From Mesorhizobium erdmanii USDA 3471 (GTDB lineage: Bacteria > Pseudomonadota > Alphaproteobacteria > Rhizobiales > Rhizobiaceae), in NCBI RefSeq assembly GCF_000472705.1, contig NZ_AXAE01000026.1, forward strand, positions 45,435 to 109,434: 64,000 nt of DNA, given 5' to 3'. The notes under the pieces were generated by a model. That model ran no database searches, was not told the DNA's origin, and saw only the letters and a program-made list of their open reading frames with translations. The position numbers were made by a program, and so were the translations under genes. Of the stretch, positions 1 to 9,445 are shown piece after piece (the first letter of the stretch is position 1; each line of letters begins with the position of its first letter).

Positions 1-804
1 TGCGCAACCCGCCGCCAGTGCGCCCATCATCACATCGGCTCGCGCATCGGCATCGGTGCCGTCCGTGCAGGCTTTCTGCAGACTGCGCCCCAGCAGCTTG
101 ATGGCCAGCAGCGCGAAATGATCGGTGAGCGCGGTCTTGCCGATGAACACGTGCTTTTGCGGCAGTTCGGGGTCCTCGCCGCGCCGCATGGCGGTGAAAG
201 CCTCGATTGCGTGTGTCAATGCGTCGGCGCCGGCGATCGCGGTCAGCCCGGGCGGACAGGTCATCGTCAGGTCCGGATCGCACAAGGCAACCGCGGCGAT
301 CAGATACGGGCTTGAAATGCCGACCTTGAGCGTGCGGTCCGGATCGGAGATCACCGCGACCGGCGTCACTTCGGAGCCGGTGCCCGCGGTGGTCGGCACG
401 GCGATCAGCGGCAGCGTCGGGCCGGGCACCTTGAACTCACCGTAGTAGTCCTGGAGCCTGCCGCCGTGACTAAGCAGCAAGGTGGCGCATTTGGCGAAAT
501 CGAGGCAGCTGCCACCGCCGATGCCGATCACCATCTCCGGCCTGAAACTCTCGGCCTCCTCGACGCAGACGCCGACGGTGTCACGCGGCACGTCGGGAAG
601 GACGCGGTCATGCACCAGCACCTCGATCGAGGCGTCCCGCAGCGATTTGACGATCTCCGCGAACACCGCCGTGCCGGCGAATCGCTCGTCGGTACAGACC
701 AGCGCGCGCCGGCCGAACTTGCAGGCGACAGTCGGCAGCACATGGCGCTGCCCCTTTCCGAACAGGATTTCACGTGGCAGCCGAAGGGCGGCGAAGAGGC
801 TCAT
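1..804 (-). CDS. Iron-containing alcohol dehydrogenase, partial (C-terminus outside window)
   Basis: The frame opens at ATG 804 and stays open to the left edge, giving about 268 residues of a family that is usually 380-400 long. Visible motifs are the dinucleotide-binding GIGGGS near residue 95, the PTTAGTGSE block near residue 140 and GADALTHAIE, which supplies the Asp and first His of the metal site. The remaining metal histidines would lie beyond the edge. The family oxidises alcohols or reduces aldehydes or maleylacetate with NAD(P). It diverges from a GntR regulator and a sugar ABC importer, so a role in the same sugar or polyol pathway is likely. The substrate cannot be read from sequence. 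Confidence 0.85.
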   Translation of the reverse strand, partial: MSLFAALRLPREILFGKGQRHVLPTVACKFGRRALVCTDERFAGTAVFAEIVKSLRDASIEVLVHDRVLPDVPRDTVGVCVEEAESFRPEMVIGIGGGSCLDFAKCATLLLSHGGRLQDYYGEFKVPGPTLPLIAVPTTAGTGSEVTPVAVISDPDRTLKVGISSPYLIAAVALCDPDLTMTCPPGLTAIAGADALTHAIEAFTAMRRGEDPELPQKHVFIGKTALTDHFALLAIKLLGRSLQKACTDGTDADARADVMMGALAAGCA

Positions 805-882
805 GATGGTCTGCGTCCTTTGACGACGGCTGAACTGGGAAGGGAAGGCGCGTTAGGCTTCAAAAATGCATCCGCTTTAAAA

Positions 883-908
883 TCGTATAGGATATAGGAT
901 TGTATCCG
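883..908. promoter_or_regulatory. Candidate GntR operator in the divergent control region
   Basis: An AT-rich island between the divergent dehydrogenase and GntR genes carries GGATA at 890-894 and TATCC at 903-907 as inverted arms, and two related half-sites (TCGTAT and TTGTAT) as direct copies. FCD-type GntR proteins often bind short dyads between themselves and their targets. The assignment is by position and symmetry only. Confidence 0.35.
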
Positions 909-952
909 TTGGAGCATCGTGTTAGCCATCCTCACTGTCAAGAGGCAAAAAG

Positions 953-1654
953 ATGCAGACCGCGAACTCACCCGATACTGCCGAGATGTCCGCCGCGGGC
1001 GGTCGCATCCAGCGTTCCAACAGCTTGGCCGAGAATGTCTACGAGGCGATCTTCGCGCAGCTGATGGCGCTGAAGATCGCGCCGGGTTCACGCATCACAG
1101 TCGATAATCTGGTCAAGGAACTCGACGTCTCGCACACGCCCATCCGTGAGGCGCTCGGCCGCCTAGAGGGCGAAGGCCTGGTGCTGAAGACGCATCTCAT
1201 CGGTTACCGCGCGGCACCGCAAATCACGCGGCGCCGTTTCGACGAATTGTACGAGATGCGGCTTCTGCTCGAGCCGCATGCGGCGGCGAAAGCCGCCGCT
1301 GCCATGGACGAAGCGAAGCTCAACACTTTGCTGGCAGCGGCGGGCGTGATGTCACGCCGCGAAGGCAAGGACGATCGCCTGCGCTATTCGAATTTCGCCC
1401 GGCAGGACGCGATCTTCCACGACAAGATCATGGAGTTTTCCGAAAACGAACTCATTCGGCAGACGTTGAGCCACCAGCACACCCACTTCCATATCTTCCG
1501 CCTTATGTACCATTCCCGCGTGACCGAGGAAGCGCTCGACGAACACGAGGCGATCCTTGCCGCGTTCGGCTCGGCCGATCCAGGCGCCGCCCAAGAGGCG
1601 ATGCGCGTCCACATCGAGCATTCGCGCGATCGCTTGCTTCCGGCGTTTGATTGA
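953..1654 (+). CDS. GntR family transcriptional regulator (FCD subfamily)
   Basis: This 233-residue protein has a winged helix-turn-helix at about residues 22-90, with the typical SHTPIREALGRLEGEGLV segment. An all-helical FCD ligand-binding domain follows to the end. Family length is about 220-240, so it is complete. ATG 953 has a GAGG about 8 bases upstream. The FCD domain usually binds a small carboxylate or sugar-derived effector, often with a metal. It is the first gene ahead of a ribose-type ABC importer, and its stop codon overlaps the possible TTG start of the next gene. It is therefore the likely local regulator of the importer, the DJ-1 gene and the divergent dehydrogenase. Confidence 0.9.
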   Translation: MQTANSPDTAEMSAAGGRIQRSNSLAENVYEAIFAQLMALKIAPGSRITVDNLVKELDVSHTPIREALGRLEGEGLVLKTHLIGYRAAPQITRRRFDELYEMRLLLEPHAAAKAAAAMDEAKLNTLLAAAGVMSRREGKDDRLRYSNFARQDAIFHDKIMEFSENELIRQTLSHQHTHFHIFRLMYHSRVTEEALDEHEAILAAFGSADPGAAQEAMRVHIEHSRDRLLPAFD

Positions 1655-1665
1655 GGCCGGAACCG

Positions 1666-3261
1666 ATGTCCATTGCCGTCAATATCGCCGGAGAGGGAGG
1701 AAGCACGTTGCCTTGTGGCGACGTGACGGGCGCCGTTGAACCGGTGCTGCGTGCCGAACGCCTGTCGAAGCAGTACGGTCCGGTGACGGTGCTGTCGGAT
1801 GTCATGCTCGATATCCTGCCGAGTGAGATCCACGCCATCATCGGCGAGAACGGGGCCGGCAAGTCGACGTTGATGCGGCTGCTGTCCGGCTATGTCGAGC
1901 CGACAGGCGGCACCTTGTCGATGGCGGGCCACCCGGTGAAATTCACCAAACCGAGCCAGGCACAGGATGCCGGCATTGCGCTGGTGCACCAGGAGATCCT
2001 GCTCGCCGACGGACTAACGGTAGCAGACAATCTGTTTCTCGGGCGCGAGCTTTTGCGTGGGCCGGTCGTTGACGACCGTACCATGCGGCGGCTGGCGGCC
2101 GAGAAGCTGGCGCAGATCGGCTGTTTCGTATCGCCGACCGCGCTGGTTCGCGACATTTCCCTGGCCGATCGGCAAATGGTGCAGATCGCCCGCGCGCTGC
2201 TCGACGACTACAAGGTCGTGATCTTCGACGAGCCGACCGCCGTGCTGACCGGAGGAGAGGTCGAGCGGCTGTTGGAGATTGTGCTGCAACTCAAGGCCCA
2301 CGGCACCGCCGTGCTTTATATCAGCCACCGGCTGGACGAGGTGCAAAGGGTCGCCGACAAGGTGACCGTGCTGCGCGACGGCAAGATGGTCGGCACCTAT
2401 CCCGGCAGGATGCTCAACCAGATGGACATGGCGCGCCTCATGGTTGGCCGCGAGCTGGCCGCGCTCTATCCCGAAAGGACCGGGGCATCATCCGATATCC
2501 CGATGCTGAGCGTCAGCAACGCCACCGTTCCCGGCTATGCCGAGGACGTATCGTTCACCCTCCACAAGGGCGAAATCCTCGGCTTTGCCGGGATGGTCGG
2601 CGCCGGCCGCACCGAGCTGTTCGAGGGTATCGTCGGCCTGCGTCCGGCAACCGCGACGGTCGAACTCGAGGGCAAGCCGGTTCACTTTCATTCACAGCGC
2701 GCAGCGATCGACGCCGGCATCGGCTACCTGACCGAGGATCGCAAGGGCAAGGGTCTGCTGCTGCAGGAGCGCCTGGCGGCCAACCTGACGCTATCCGCGC
2801 TGGATGTGTTCCATCCCGGCCTTTCAATGAGCCGCGGCCGCGAAATGGACGCCTTGGAGAAAGCCGTCGAGGCCTACGACATCAGGGTGAAAAGCCCGGG
2901 CGCGAAGGCGGCCCAGCTCTCTGGCGGCAACCAGCAGAAACTCCTGCTGGCCAAGGTCCTTCTGACCAACCCGTCGGTGGTCATCATCGATGAGCCGACA
3001 CGCGGCATCGACATCGCCAACAAAGCGCAGATCTACGCCTTCATCCACGGCCTGGTCGCCAGAGGGAAGGCCTGCATCGTCATCTCGTCCGAGATGCAGG
3101 AACTGATCGGCCTGTGCGATCGCATCCTGGTGATGCGCGAAGGGCACGTCACTGGCGAAGTCAGCGGAGCCGAAATGACTGAAAGCAACGTCGCGCTGCT
3201 GGCAACCAGCGGTCCGAAGCCGGGGCCAAAGGCCAAGGGAGGAACAGAATGGCTGTCATGA
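1666..3261 (+). CDS. Sugar ABC transporter ATP-binding protein (RbsA/XylG type)
   Basis: This is a double-ATPase subunit of about 531 residues. The N-terminal half has Walker A GENGAGKST, a Walker B ending in FDEPTAVLT, and an ISHRLDE switch region. The C-terminal half has the signature LSGGNQQK and IIDEPTRGID. The degenerate second Walker A (GMVGAGRTE) is normal for this family. ATG 1666 is preferred because GAGG lies 9 bases upstream; an in-frame TTG at 1651 is the alternative. It powers the permease and binding protein encoded next. The stop overlaps the permease start by 13 bases, showing operon coupling. Confidence 0.93.
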   Translation: MSIAVNIAGEGGSTLPCGDVTGAVEPVLRAERLSKQYGPVTVLSDVMLDILPSEIHAIIGENGAGKSTLMRLLSGYVEPTGGTLSMAGHPVKFTKPSQAQDAGIALVHQEILLADGLTVADNLFLGRELLRGPVVDDRTMRRLAAEKLAQIGCFVSPTALVRDISLADRQMVQIARALLDDYKVVIFDEPTAVLTGGEVERLLEIVLQLKAHGTAVLYISHRLDEVQRVADKVTVLRDGKMVGTYPGRMLNQMDMARLMVGRELAALYPERTGASSDIPMLSVSNATVPGYAEDVSFTLHKGEILGFAGMVGAGRTELFEGIVGLRPATATVELEGKPVHFHSQRAAIDAGIGYLTEDRKGKGLLLQERLAANLTLSALDVFHPGLSMSRGREMDALEKAVEAYDIRVKSPGAKAAQLSGGNQQKLLLAKVLLTNPSVVIIDEPTRGIDIANKAQIYAFIHGLVARGKACIVISSEMQELIGLCDRILVMREGHVTGEVSGAEMTESNVALLATSGPKPGPKAKGGTEWLS

Positions 3262-4247
3262 CCGGATCCCCGACGACGCGCCGGATCAGCGATTTGAATC
3301 TCACCTGGACCGACGTCGGACCTTTCCTGGCATTGGCTGCCCTGCTCGTGGCGGGCTTTCTGATCAATCCGGATTTCCTCTCGGCTACCAACCTTGCCAA
3401 CGTGATCACCCGCAGCGCCTTCATCGCGATCATCGCGGTCGGCGCGACGTTCGTCATCTCGTCGGGAGGGCTCGATCTTTCCGTCGGCTCGATGGCCGCT
3501 TTCGTCACCGGCATCACCATCATGTTCATGAACGCGGTGGCACCGCATGCCGGTCTCTGGGCCATTCCCGCAGGAATGCTCGTTGCGATCGTGGTCGGGC
3601 TGCTCTGTGGGCTCGCCAACGGCCTGATCGTCACCGTCGGCCGGATCGAGCCGTTCATCGCGACGCTCGGTACGATGGGAATTTTCCGGGCACTGATTAC
3701 CTATCTGACCAACGGCGGCACGATACCGATCGACCGATCGCTGCGCGACGCCTACCGGCCTGTCTATTTCGGTACGGTCGCCGGCATTCCGATCCCGATC
3801 CTGATATCCATCGCCGTCGCCGCCGTCGCATCCTTCATCCTCTACAAGATGAAATACGGGCGTAAATGCGCGGCTGTAGGGGCCAATGAGGATGTCGCCC
3901 GCTATTCCGGCATCTCCGTCGTCAAGACCCGCACCATCGCCTACGTCGTCCAGGGCGCTTGCGTGGCGATCGCCGCGATCTGTTACGTGCCGCGCCTGGG
4001 CGCGGCCACGCCGACCACCGGTCAGCTCTGGGAATTGCAGGTCATCACCGCCGTGGTGATCGGCGGCACCGCATTGCGCGGCGGCAAGGGCCATGTTTGG
4101 GGAACGGTCGCGGGCGCGGTCATCCTGGAGCTGATCGCCAACCTGATGGTGCTCTCGGACTTCGTTTCCGAGTACCTCGTCGCCGCCGTTCAGGGCGTCA
4201 TCATCATCATCGCCATGCTCATCCAGCGGTTTTCGAATTCGAAATAG
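3249..4247 (+). CDS. Sugar ABC transporter permease (RbsC type)
   Basis: This 332-residue polytopic inner-membrane protein has about ten hydrophobic segments. The family block SSGGLDLSVGSMAA sits near residue 75, and an ANGLIVTVGRIEPFIATLG loop near residue 120. GGTALRGGKGHVWGT near residue 275 is the conserved cytoplasmic contact with the ATPase. It starts inside the 3' end of the ATPase gene with GGGAGG upstream. Together with the ATPase and the binding protein it forms a CUT2-class importer for a pentose, other monosaccharide or polyol. Confidence 0.93.
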   Translation: MAVMTGSPTTRRISDLNLTWTDVGPFLALAALLVAGFLINPDFLSATNLANVITRSAFIAIIAVGATFVISSGGLDLSVGSMAAFVTGITIMFMNAVAPHAGLWAIPAGMLVAIVVGLLCGLANGLIVTVGRIEPFIATLGTMGIFRALITYLTNGGTIPIDRSLRDAYRPVYFGTVAGIPIPILISIAVAAVASFILYKMKYGRKCAAVGANEDVARYSGISVVKTRTIAYVVQGACVAIAAICYVPRLGAATPTTGQLWELQVITAVVIGGTALRGGKGHVWGTVAGAVILELIANLMVLSDFVSEYLVAAVQGVIIIIAMLIQRFSNSK

Positions 4248-4304
4248 CCCCGCGTCCGGACCACGCGGGAGCCAGGTTTTTTGTAGGTCCAATGGGAGAA
4301 GACT

Positions 4305-5255
4305 ATGTTCAGTAGAAAATGGATCGCGGCGGCCGCTCTCGGCTCGCTGCTCCTGGCCGGACAGGCCATGGCACAAGACAAGAAGGTCATCGCGGTGTCG
4401 ATACCGGCCGCCGACCACGGCTGGACCGCGGGCGTCGTCTACCACGCCCAGCAGGCTGCCAAGGAAATCAATGCGGCTTTCCCGGGCTTGGAGGTGGTCG
4501 TCAAAACGTCACCATCGGCCGCTGAGCAGGTGAGCGCGCTCGAGGATCTGTCCGCCAGCCGCAAACCGGATGCCTTGGTCATCCTGCCGTACAGTTCGGA
4601 GGAACTTACCCAGCCGGTCAAGGCCATCAAGGACGCGGGGACCTTCATCACCGTCGTTGACCGGGGCCTGACCGATTCCTCGATCCAGGACCTCTATCTC
4701 GCCGGCGACAACATCGCCGTGGGCGCCAATACCGCGAAGTTCATGATCGACAAGCTGGGTGGCAAGGGCGATCTCGTCGTGCTGCGCGGCATTCCGACTG
4801 TCATCGATGACGAACGCATCAAAGGCTTCCAGGACACCATCAAGGGCACTGGCCTCAAGGTGCTGGACATTCAATATGCCCACTGGAACAGCGACGAGGC
4901 GTTCAAGCTGATGCAGGACTACCTGGCCAAGTATCCGCACATCGATGCGGTCTGGGCCAATGACGACGACATGCTGCTCGGCGTGCTCGAGGCCGTAAAG
5001 CAATCTGGCCGGACCGACATCAAGCTGGCGCTCGGTGGCAACGGCATGAAAGACATCGTCAAGAAGGTGATCGATGGCGACGCGATGACGCCGGTCGAGA
5101 CCCCGTACCCGCCATCGATGATCAAGACGGCCATCTACATGACCGTCGCGAACCTGGTCGGCCAGGCCCCCGTCCGTGGCACCGTCAAGCTCAACGCGCC
5201 GCTGATCACCCAGGCCAACGCCAAGGAATACTATTTCCCGGACTCGCCATTCTGA
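4305..5255 (+). CDS. Periplasmic sugar-binding protein (RbsB type)
   Basis: This is a 316-residue type I periplasmic binding protein. The first 23 residues are a signal peptide (basic MFSRKW, a hydrophobic core, cleavage after AMAQ or nearby). The mature part opens with IAVSIPAADHGWTAGVVYHAQQ, typical of the ribose/xylose-binding family, and contains DRGLTD, GGKGD and WANDDD elements of the two-lobed fold. It lies 57 bases after the permease with GGGAGAAG upstream of the ATG. It delivers the ligand of the upstream ABC importer. The ligand is unknown. Confidence 0.92.
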   Translation: MFSRKWIAAAALGSLLLAGQAMAQDKKVIAVSIPAADHGWTAGVVYHAQQAAKEINAAFPGLEVVVKTSPSAAEQVSALEDLSASRKPDALVILPYSSEELTQPVKAIKDAGTFITVVDRGLTDSSIQDLYLAGDNIAVGANTAKFMIDKLGGKGDLVVLRGIPTVIDDERIKGFQDTIKGTGLKVLDIQYAHWNSDEAFKLMQDYLAKYPHIDAVWANDDDMLLGVLEAVKQSGRTDIKLALGGNGMKDIVKKVIDGDAMTPVETPYPPSMIKTAIYMTVANLVGQAPVRGTVKLNAPLITQANAKEYYFPDSPF

Positions 5256-5330
5256 GCCGATCCGACTTCACCGAAAGGCAGGGCGCGATCGGCGCCTTGC
5301 CCTAGCCCCAAGACACTGAGAGGAAGAACC

Positions 5331-5924
5331 ATGCCAGGTAAAAAGATACTGATGCTGACCGGTGAGTTCACCGAAGAATACGAAATCTTCGTCTATCAGC
5401 AGGCGATGGAAGCCGTTGGGCACACCATCCACGTGGTCTGCCCGGACAAGAACGCCGGCGACCTGATCAAGACCTCGCTGCATGATTTCGAGGGCGATCA
5501 GACTTACACCGAAAAGCTCGGCCACTACGCGCTGATCAACAAGACGTTCTCGGAAGCCGAGAGGCAGCTCGACCAGTATCATGCCGTCTACTGTGCCGGC
5601 GGTCGTGGCCCCGAATATATTCGAACCGACAAGCGCGTGCAGGCGATCGTGCGCCATTTCCACGAAGCGCAGAAGCCGATCTTCACAATCTGCCACGGCG
5701 TGCAGATTCTGATCGCTGTCGATGGCGTCGTGCGCGGCAAGAAGGTTGGGGCATTAGGGGCATGCGAGCCGGAAGTGACACTCGCCGGCGGCACCTACAT
5801 CGATCTGTCGCCGACGGAGGCCTATGTCGACGGCACAATGGTTTCGGCTAAAGGCTGGACGGCCCTTGCCGCATTCATACGCGAATGCCTGAAAGTGCTT
5901 GGCACGGAAATCCGGCACGCATGA
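5331..5924 (+). CDS. DJ-1/PfpI family protein
   Basis: This 197-residue protein has the DJ-1/PfpI fold. The nucleophile elbow reads TICHGVQ, with Cys at about residue 122, and FTEEYE near residue 13 supplies the acidic partner of that Cys. Family members are glyoxalases/deglycases, amidohydrolases or chaperones, and some act on sugar-derived aldehydes. It has a good Shine-Dalgarno (GAGAGGAAG). An imperfect GC-rich hairpin lies in the 75-base gap after the binding-protein gene (about 5275-5304) and could reduce or stabilise the upstream message. Position at the end of the transporter operon suggests work on the imported sugar's metabolites; this is inference. Confidence 0.85.
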   Translation: MPGKKILMLTGEFTEEYEIFVYQQAMEAVGHTIHVVCPDKNAGDLIKTSLHDFEGDQTYTEKLGHYALINKTFSEAERQLDQYHAVYCAGGRGPEYIRTDKRVQAIVRHFHEAQKPIFTICHGVQILIAVDGVVRGKKVGALGACEPEVTLAGGTYIDLSPTEAYVDGTMVSAKGWTALAAFIRECLKVLGTEIRHA

Positions 5925-5932
5925 CACGCCGA

Positions 5933-5962
5933 GGCCAGCGCGATTGCACGCGCTGGCCTTTC
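5933..5962 (+). terminator. Intrinsic terminator after the sugar-transport operon
   Basis: GGCCAGCGCG at 5933-5942 pairs perfectly with CGCGCTGGCC at 5949-5958 across a 6-base loop, followed by a short TTT run. It lies 8 bases after the DJ-1 stop codon. Confidence 0.65.
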
Positions 5963-6122
5963 GCACGCCGATCGGGTGCATCGATCAGTCAAGGTGGATG
6001 CCCACTCCTTGAGAGCGGTATCGCTTAGACCTTCGCCTGGACACACCCCGCGGGAGACGACCGTCCCCTTTGGGCCTCATGCAGTCGGCAATTCACGCCG
6101 GGCGCTCGCCGGGTATTGGCGC

Positions 6123-7154
6123 TTATCCGCGCTTCTCGATCACCGCGTACAGCACGTTGCGGTTCTCGCCGAAATACACCTGCGCGTCGACGGTGTTGCG
6201 GTCGACGCTGGCGTTGACGATGTTCCACATGTCGACTTCCGAGCGCAGCAAAAGCACCCAGTCCATGAACGTCTCGCGGTAGCCGGCGTCGGGCGTGCCT
6301 TCGGCGTAGTTGGCGAACAGGAATTTCCCGTTCGGCTTCAGCATCTGCAGGCAGGTCTTGGTCAGCTTCACCGCGACATTGTGCTGGAGGTAGTCGTAGA
6401 GGCCCGAGGCGTAGATCAGGTCGAACTTGCCGAGCTTGTGGCCCCTTGTCAGTACGGTCCGCACCGAGCCGTCGATGGCCTCGACCGCGGTGCCCTGGAA
6501 ATCGCGGGCAATCAGGCCGACGCTCTGCGGGTCCTGGTCGAGCGCGACCCAGCGCTTGAGGCCGCCTTCGGCCAGCGCGACGGAGCGGTTGGCTTCGCGC
6601 AGATGGCCGGCGGCGATCGCCAGCACTTCGGTCTCGGGGCCGTTCTTGGCCGCGGCCTCGTCGACATAGCGGGTCAGCAGATCGCGGCGTTCGCGGGCCG
6701 CCACGCAGGAGGGAACGTTCTGGGTGTGGCTGTAGAGCGCCTTGCCGATTTCCGAGGCGCTGGCCACGCTGTCGGCCACGTGCGGGTCGCAATAGATGAA
6801 GTCGAGCAGCTGCGCGTCGCCCGAATAGCCCCTGGGCTTGGTGAAGGACCAGTGCGTCAGCGGATCCTGGAGAAAATATTGCAGCAGCGGGTGCTCCTGC
6901 GCCACCGGTATCAGCGCCTGCCAGACGTCGGGATGCACCTTGGCACGCAGCGCGTTGAGCTGCGACAGCAGGCGGCGCACGATCTCGGCGGGAAATTTCT
7001 GCTGGTCGATCTGCTGCTGCGTGGCGTGGAGGATGAGCGCCAACTCGGCACGAGCGGTCTCGAACGCTTCGCCATGATGCTCGGGCTTCCGATGCAGACT
7101 GGCGGCGATTATCTCGGCGGTAATCAGGCTTTGGCCATCAAGGACAGTTTGCAC
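6123..7154 (-). CDS. Class I SAM-dependent methyltransferase
   Basis: This 343-residue protein has an N-terminal helical region of about 150 residues containing KPRGYSGDAQLLD. A Rossmann methyltransferase domain follows, with motif I as VLAIAAGHLREA near residue 205, WVALDQDPQS and FDLIYASGLYDYL. The combination of the RGYxGD motif with this fold resembles proteins annotated as 3-hydroxypalmitate methyl ester (extracellular factor) synthases, the quorum-signal family of PhcB. The match is from memory, so the substrate is uncertain. It is monocistronic and divergent from the GGDEF-EAL gene, with a 227-base AT-richer gap between them. Confidence 0.75.
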   Translation of the reverse strand: MQTVLDGQSLITAEIIAASLHRKPEHHGEAFETARAELALILHATQQQIDQQKFPAEIVRRLLSQLNALRAKVHPDVWQALIPVAQEHPLLQYFLQDPLTHWSFTKPRGYSGDAQLLDFIYCDPHVADSVASASEIGKALYSHTQNVPSCVAARERRDLLTRYVDEAAAKNGPETEVLAIAAGHLREANRSVALAEGGLKRWVALDQDPQSVGLIARDFQGTAVEAIDGSVRTVLTRGHKLGKFDLIYASGLYDYLQHNVAVKLTKTCLQMLKPNGKFLFANYAEGTPDAGYRETFMDWVLLLRSEVDMWNIVNASVDRNTVDAQVYFGENRNVLYAVIEKRG

Positions 7155-7381
7155 ACCAACGCTCCGTGGTTAACAGTCAGTTAACTTATCGCGTAGAATG
7201 CCGCATTTGCCAACGCCGGCCCGGACGCTTTTTATCGGTATGATTAATTTCCCGCTAACCATCTGAGCTCATTAGTGATCTTGCAGATAAGAATCCGGGT
7301 TCGAGTTAACGCAAACTTGTCTTGCACCATTGCATTTGATTGCACGGCAAATCGTGTCGCGCCCAAAAGGAGTCGGCCTGC

Positions 7382-9436
7382 GTGGCGGCAGAAGCTGGAA
7401 AAGAGGTCGGATCGGAGCATGCCCTGTCACAGGGGTTGGTGACCGAACGCGCGTCATCCAGACTGGCCGATACGCAGGTGGAGCCATACGATCCGCGCCA
7501 GGAACTGGGGGGGGCCGAACTGCGCATCCTTTACCGCCGGGAAGCCCAGGCGAAGCGCAGGAAAGACGCCAGGCCCGGCCTGTGGATCGCCGTCGTCATC
7601 TATGTGCTGTTTTCGGTATCGGATCTGATCCTGATCCCCGACGTCGCCGCCTATACGATCACCGCGCGCTTCGCGGTCGGGCTGACCGCATTGCTGGTCC
7701 TGGAAGCGCAGCTGCGCCGGGGCGCGGCGACGGACTGGCTCGATGTGACCTGCGCCGCGGCCATCATCTTCGGCTATATCGGCTGGCTGCTGCCCGCCTC
7801 GATGGGCGCCAACAAGGAGAGCGTCGCCTTCTACATGGTCTTCGGCACGATTTTCATGATGAGTGCCAACCTGTTTTTCACGTTCAGCTTCAAGGTCTCG
7901 ATCATCACGTCGACGATCATCCTGTGCATCCTGTATGTGGTGAACTACTTTCTACCGGCCACGCTGACATACAAGATGGTGTTCGGCACGTTCTACGTCT
8001 CGTGCTTCACCTTCACCTCCTATGTGAACTGGAAGCTGAACGAAGAGCGCTACAACGTCTTCCTGAACGCGCTGGAAGCCAAGATCCAGCACAAGGAGGC
8101 CACCGAGCGCGGCAAGGCCCTTCTGCGACTGTCGCGGACCGATCCGCTGACGGGCCTGGAAAACCGGCGGGCGATCGACGAGAAGCTGCGCGACTACTGG
8201 AGCGACTGGCAGAAGCTCGGCTCGAGTTTCGCGGCCATCCTCATCGACGTCGATTTCTTCAAGAAGTTCAACGACTGCTACGGCCACCAGGAGGGCGACC
8301 GCTGCCTGATCCATGTCGCCAATGCGCTCAGCGACCTGATCAAGGACTATAATGGTTCGATCGGACGCTATGGCGGTGAGGAATTCATCGTGCTGGCGCG
8401 CATGGACAAGAAGGACAAGGTGACGGAACTGGCGGAAGCCATTTGCCGCACGGTGGAGAATTTGGCGCTTACCCACGAGCTCAGGCGCGACGGCATCTCT
8501 ATCGTCACGGCGAGCGTCGGCGCCGCGTTCACCAGGACGCAGGCCGGCGCCAAGCTGGAGAAGATCATCCACGAGGCCGATCGCGCCCTCTATCTGGCCA
8601 AGGCCAGCGGCCGCAATTGCGCGCGGCTGTTCGACCCGACGGATCCGCAAAGCAGCGACGAGAGCGAGAACCTTGCGGCATTGCTGAAGATCGCCATTGC
8701 CCAGAACCTGGTGTCGCTCGTCTATCAGCCCATCCAGGATGTCGCGTCGGGCCGGTTCGAAGCGGTGGAGGCGCTGATGCGCCTGAAAATGCTGGATGGC
8801 ACCCTGGTTCCCCCGAGCCTGTTCATTCCCGTCGCCGAGCGCACCGGCGCGATCCTGGAACTGGGACGCTGGGCGATACGCACGGTCTGCAACGAACTCC
8901 TGGTGGACGATCACGTCCGCGTCGTCAGCGTCAACGTCTCGCCGATCCAGCTCAAGACGCCTGGCTTCGCCGCGTCCGTCGCGACCATCCTGGGCGAGAC
9001 CGGCGTCACCGGCAACAGGCTGGCCTTCGAAATCACCGAAGGGCTCGAGATGGAGATGCACTCCGACATCCTGCGCTGCATCAGCGACCTGAAGCTTCTC
9101 GGCATCAAGATCTGGCTCGATGATTTCGGCACCGGCTTTGCTGGCCTGTCGTGGCTGCGCCTGATCGATTTCGACACGGTCAAGATCGACCGCTCGTTCC
9201 TGCACGACTGCGGTACGCCGAAGGGCATGGCGATGCTGCAGGACATCATCGCCCTGGTGCGCAATCGCGGCCACCAGATCCTGGTCGAAGGCGTGGAAAC
9301 CGACGAGCAGATCGCGCTCATGCGCGAGTTCGGCATCGACAGGATCCAGGGCTTTCGCGTCGGTCGCCCGGTTCCCGCCGCGAACTACCAGACCAAGAAG
9401 CCCGCCCACAAACGCCCATATCTCAGATCCGCGTAA
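7382..9436 (+). CDS. Membrane-bound GGDEF-EAL cyclic-di-GMP protein
   Basis: This protein has about 684 residues. Residues 60-220 hold about six hydrophobic segments of a MASE-like sensor. The GGDEF domain shows GRYGGEEF near residue 330 and DPLTGLENR upstream, consistent with cyclase activity. The EAL domain (about 433-670) keeps EALMRL, NVSPIQL, FEITE, LDDFGTG, VKIDRSF and EGVE, the residues needed for phosphodiesterase catalysis. Both activities may therefore be present. GTG 7382 is chosen because AAGGAG lies at 7367-7372, nine bases upstream; an in-frame TTG at 7340 has no ribosome site. It ends 9 bases from the converging amidohydrolase gene. Confidence 0.92.
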   Translation: MAAEAGKEVGSEHALSQGLVTERASSRLADTQVEPYDPRQELGGAELRILYRREAQAKRRKDARPGLWIAVVIYVLFSVSDLILIPDVAAYTITARFAVGLTALLVLEAQLRRGAATDWLDVTCAAAIIFGYIGWLLPASMGANKESVAFYMVFGTIFMMSANLFFTFSFKVSIITSTIILCILYVVNYFLPATLTYKMVFGTFYVSCFTFTSYVNWKLNEERYNVFLNALEAKIQHKEATERGKALLRLSRTDPLTGLENRRAIDEKLRDYWSDWQKLGSSFAAILIDVDFFKKFNDCYGHQEGDRCLIHVANALSDLIKDYNGSIGRYGGEEFIVLARMDKKDKVTELAEAICRTVENLALTHELRRDGISIVTASVGAAFTRTQAGAKLEKIIHEADRALYLAKASGRNCARLFDPTDPQSSDESENLAALLKIAIAQNLVSLVYQPIQDVASGRFEAVEALMRLKMLDGTLVPPSLFIPVAERTGAILELGRWAIRTVCNELLVDDHVRVVSVNVSPIQLKTPGFAASVATILGETGVTGNRLAFEITEGLEMEMHSDILRCISDLKLLGIKIWLDDFGTGFAGLSWLRLIDFDTVKIDRSFLHDCGTPKGMAMLQDIIALVRNRGHQILVEGVETDEQIALMREFGIDRIQGFRVGRPVPAANYQTKKPAHKRPYLRSA

Positions 9437-9445
9437 CGGTCGCGG

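Noticed and set aside
3033..4445. A long minus-strand open frame opposite the sugar permease
   Set aside because: Asp/Arg/His-rich antisense artefact; the permease motifs on the plus strand are complete.
7282..7320. GGGTTCGAGTT string considered as a tRNA T-arm
   Set aside because: No acceptor or anticodon stem can be paired around it.
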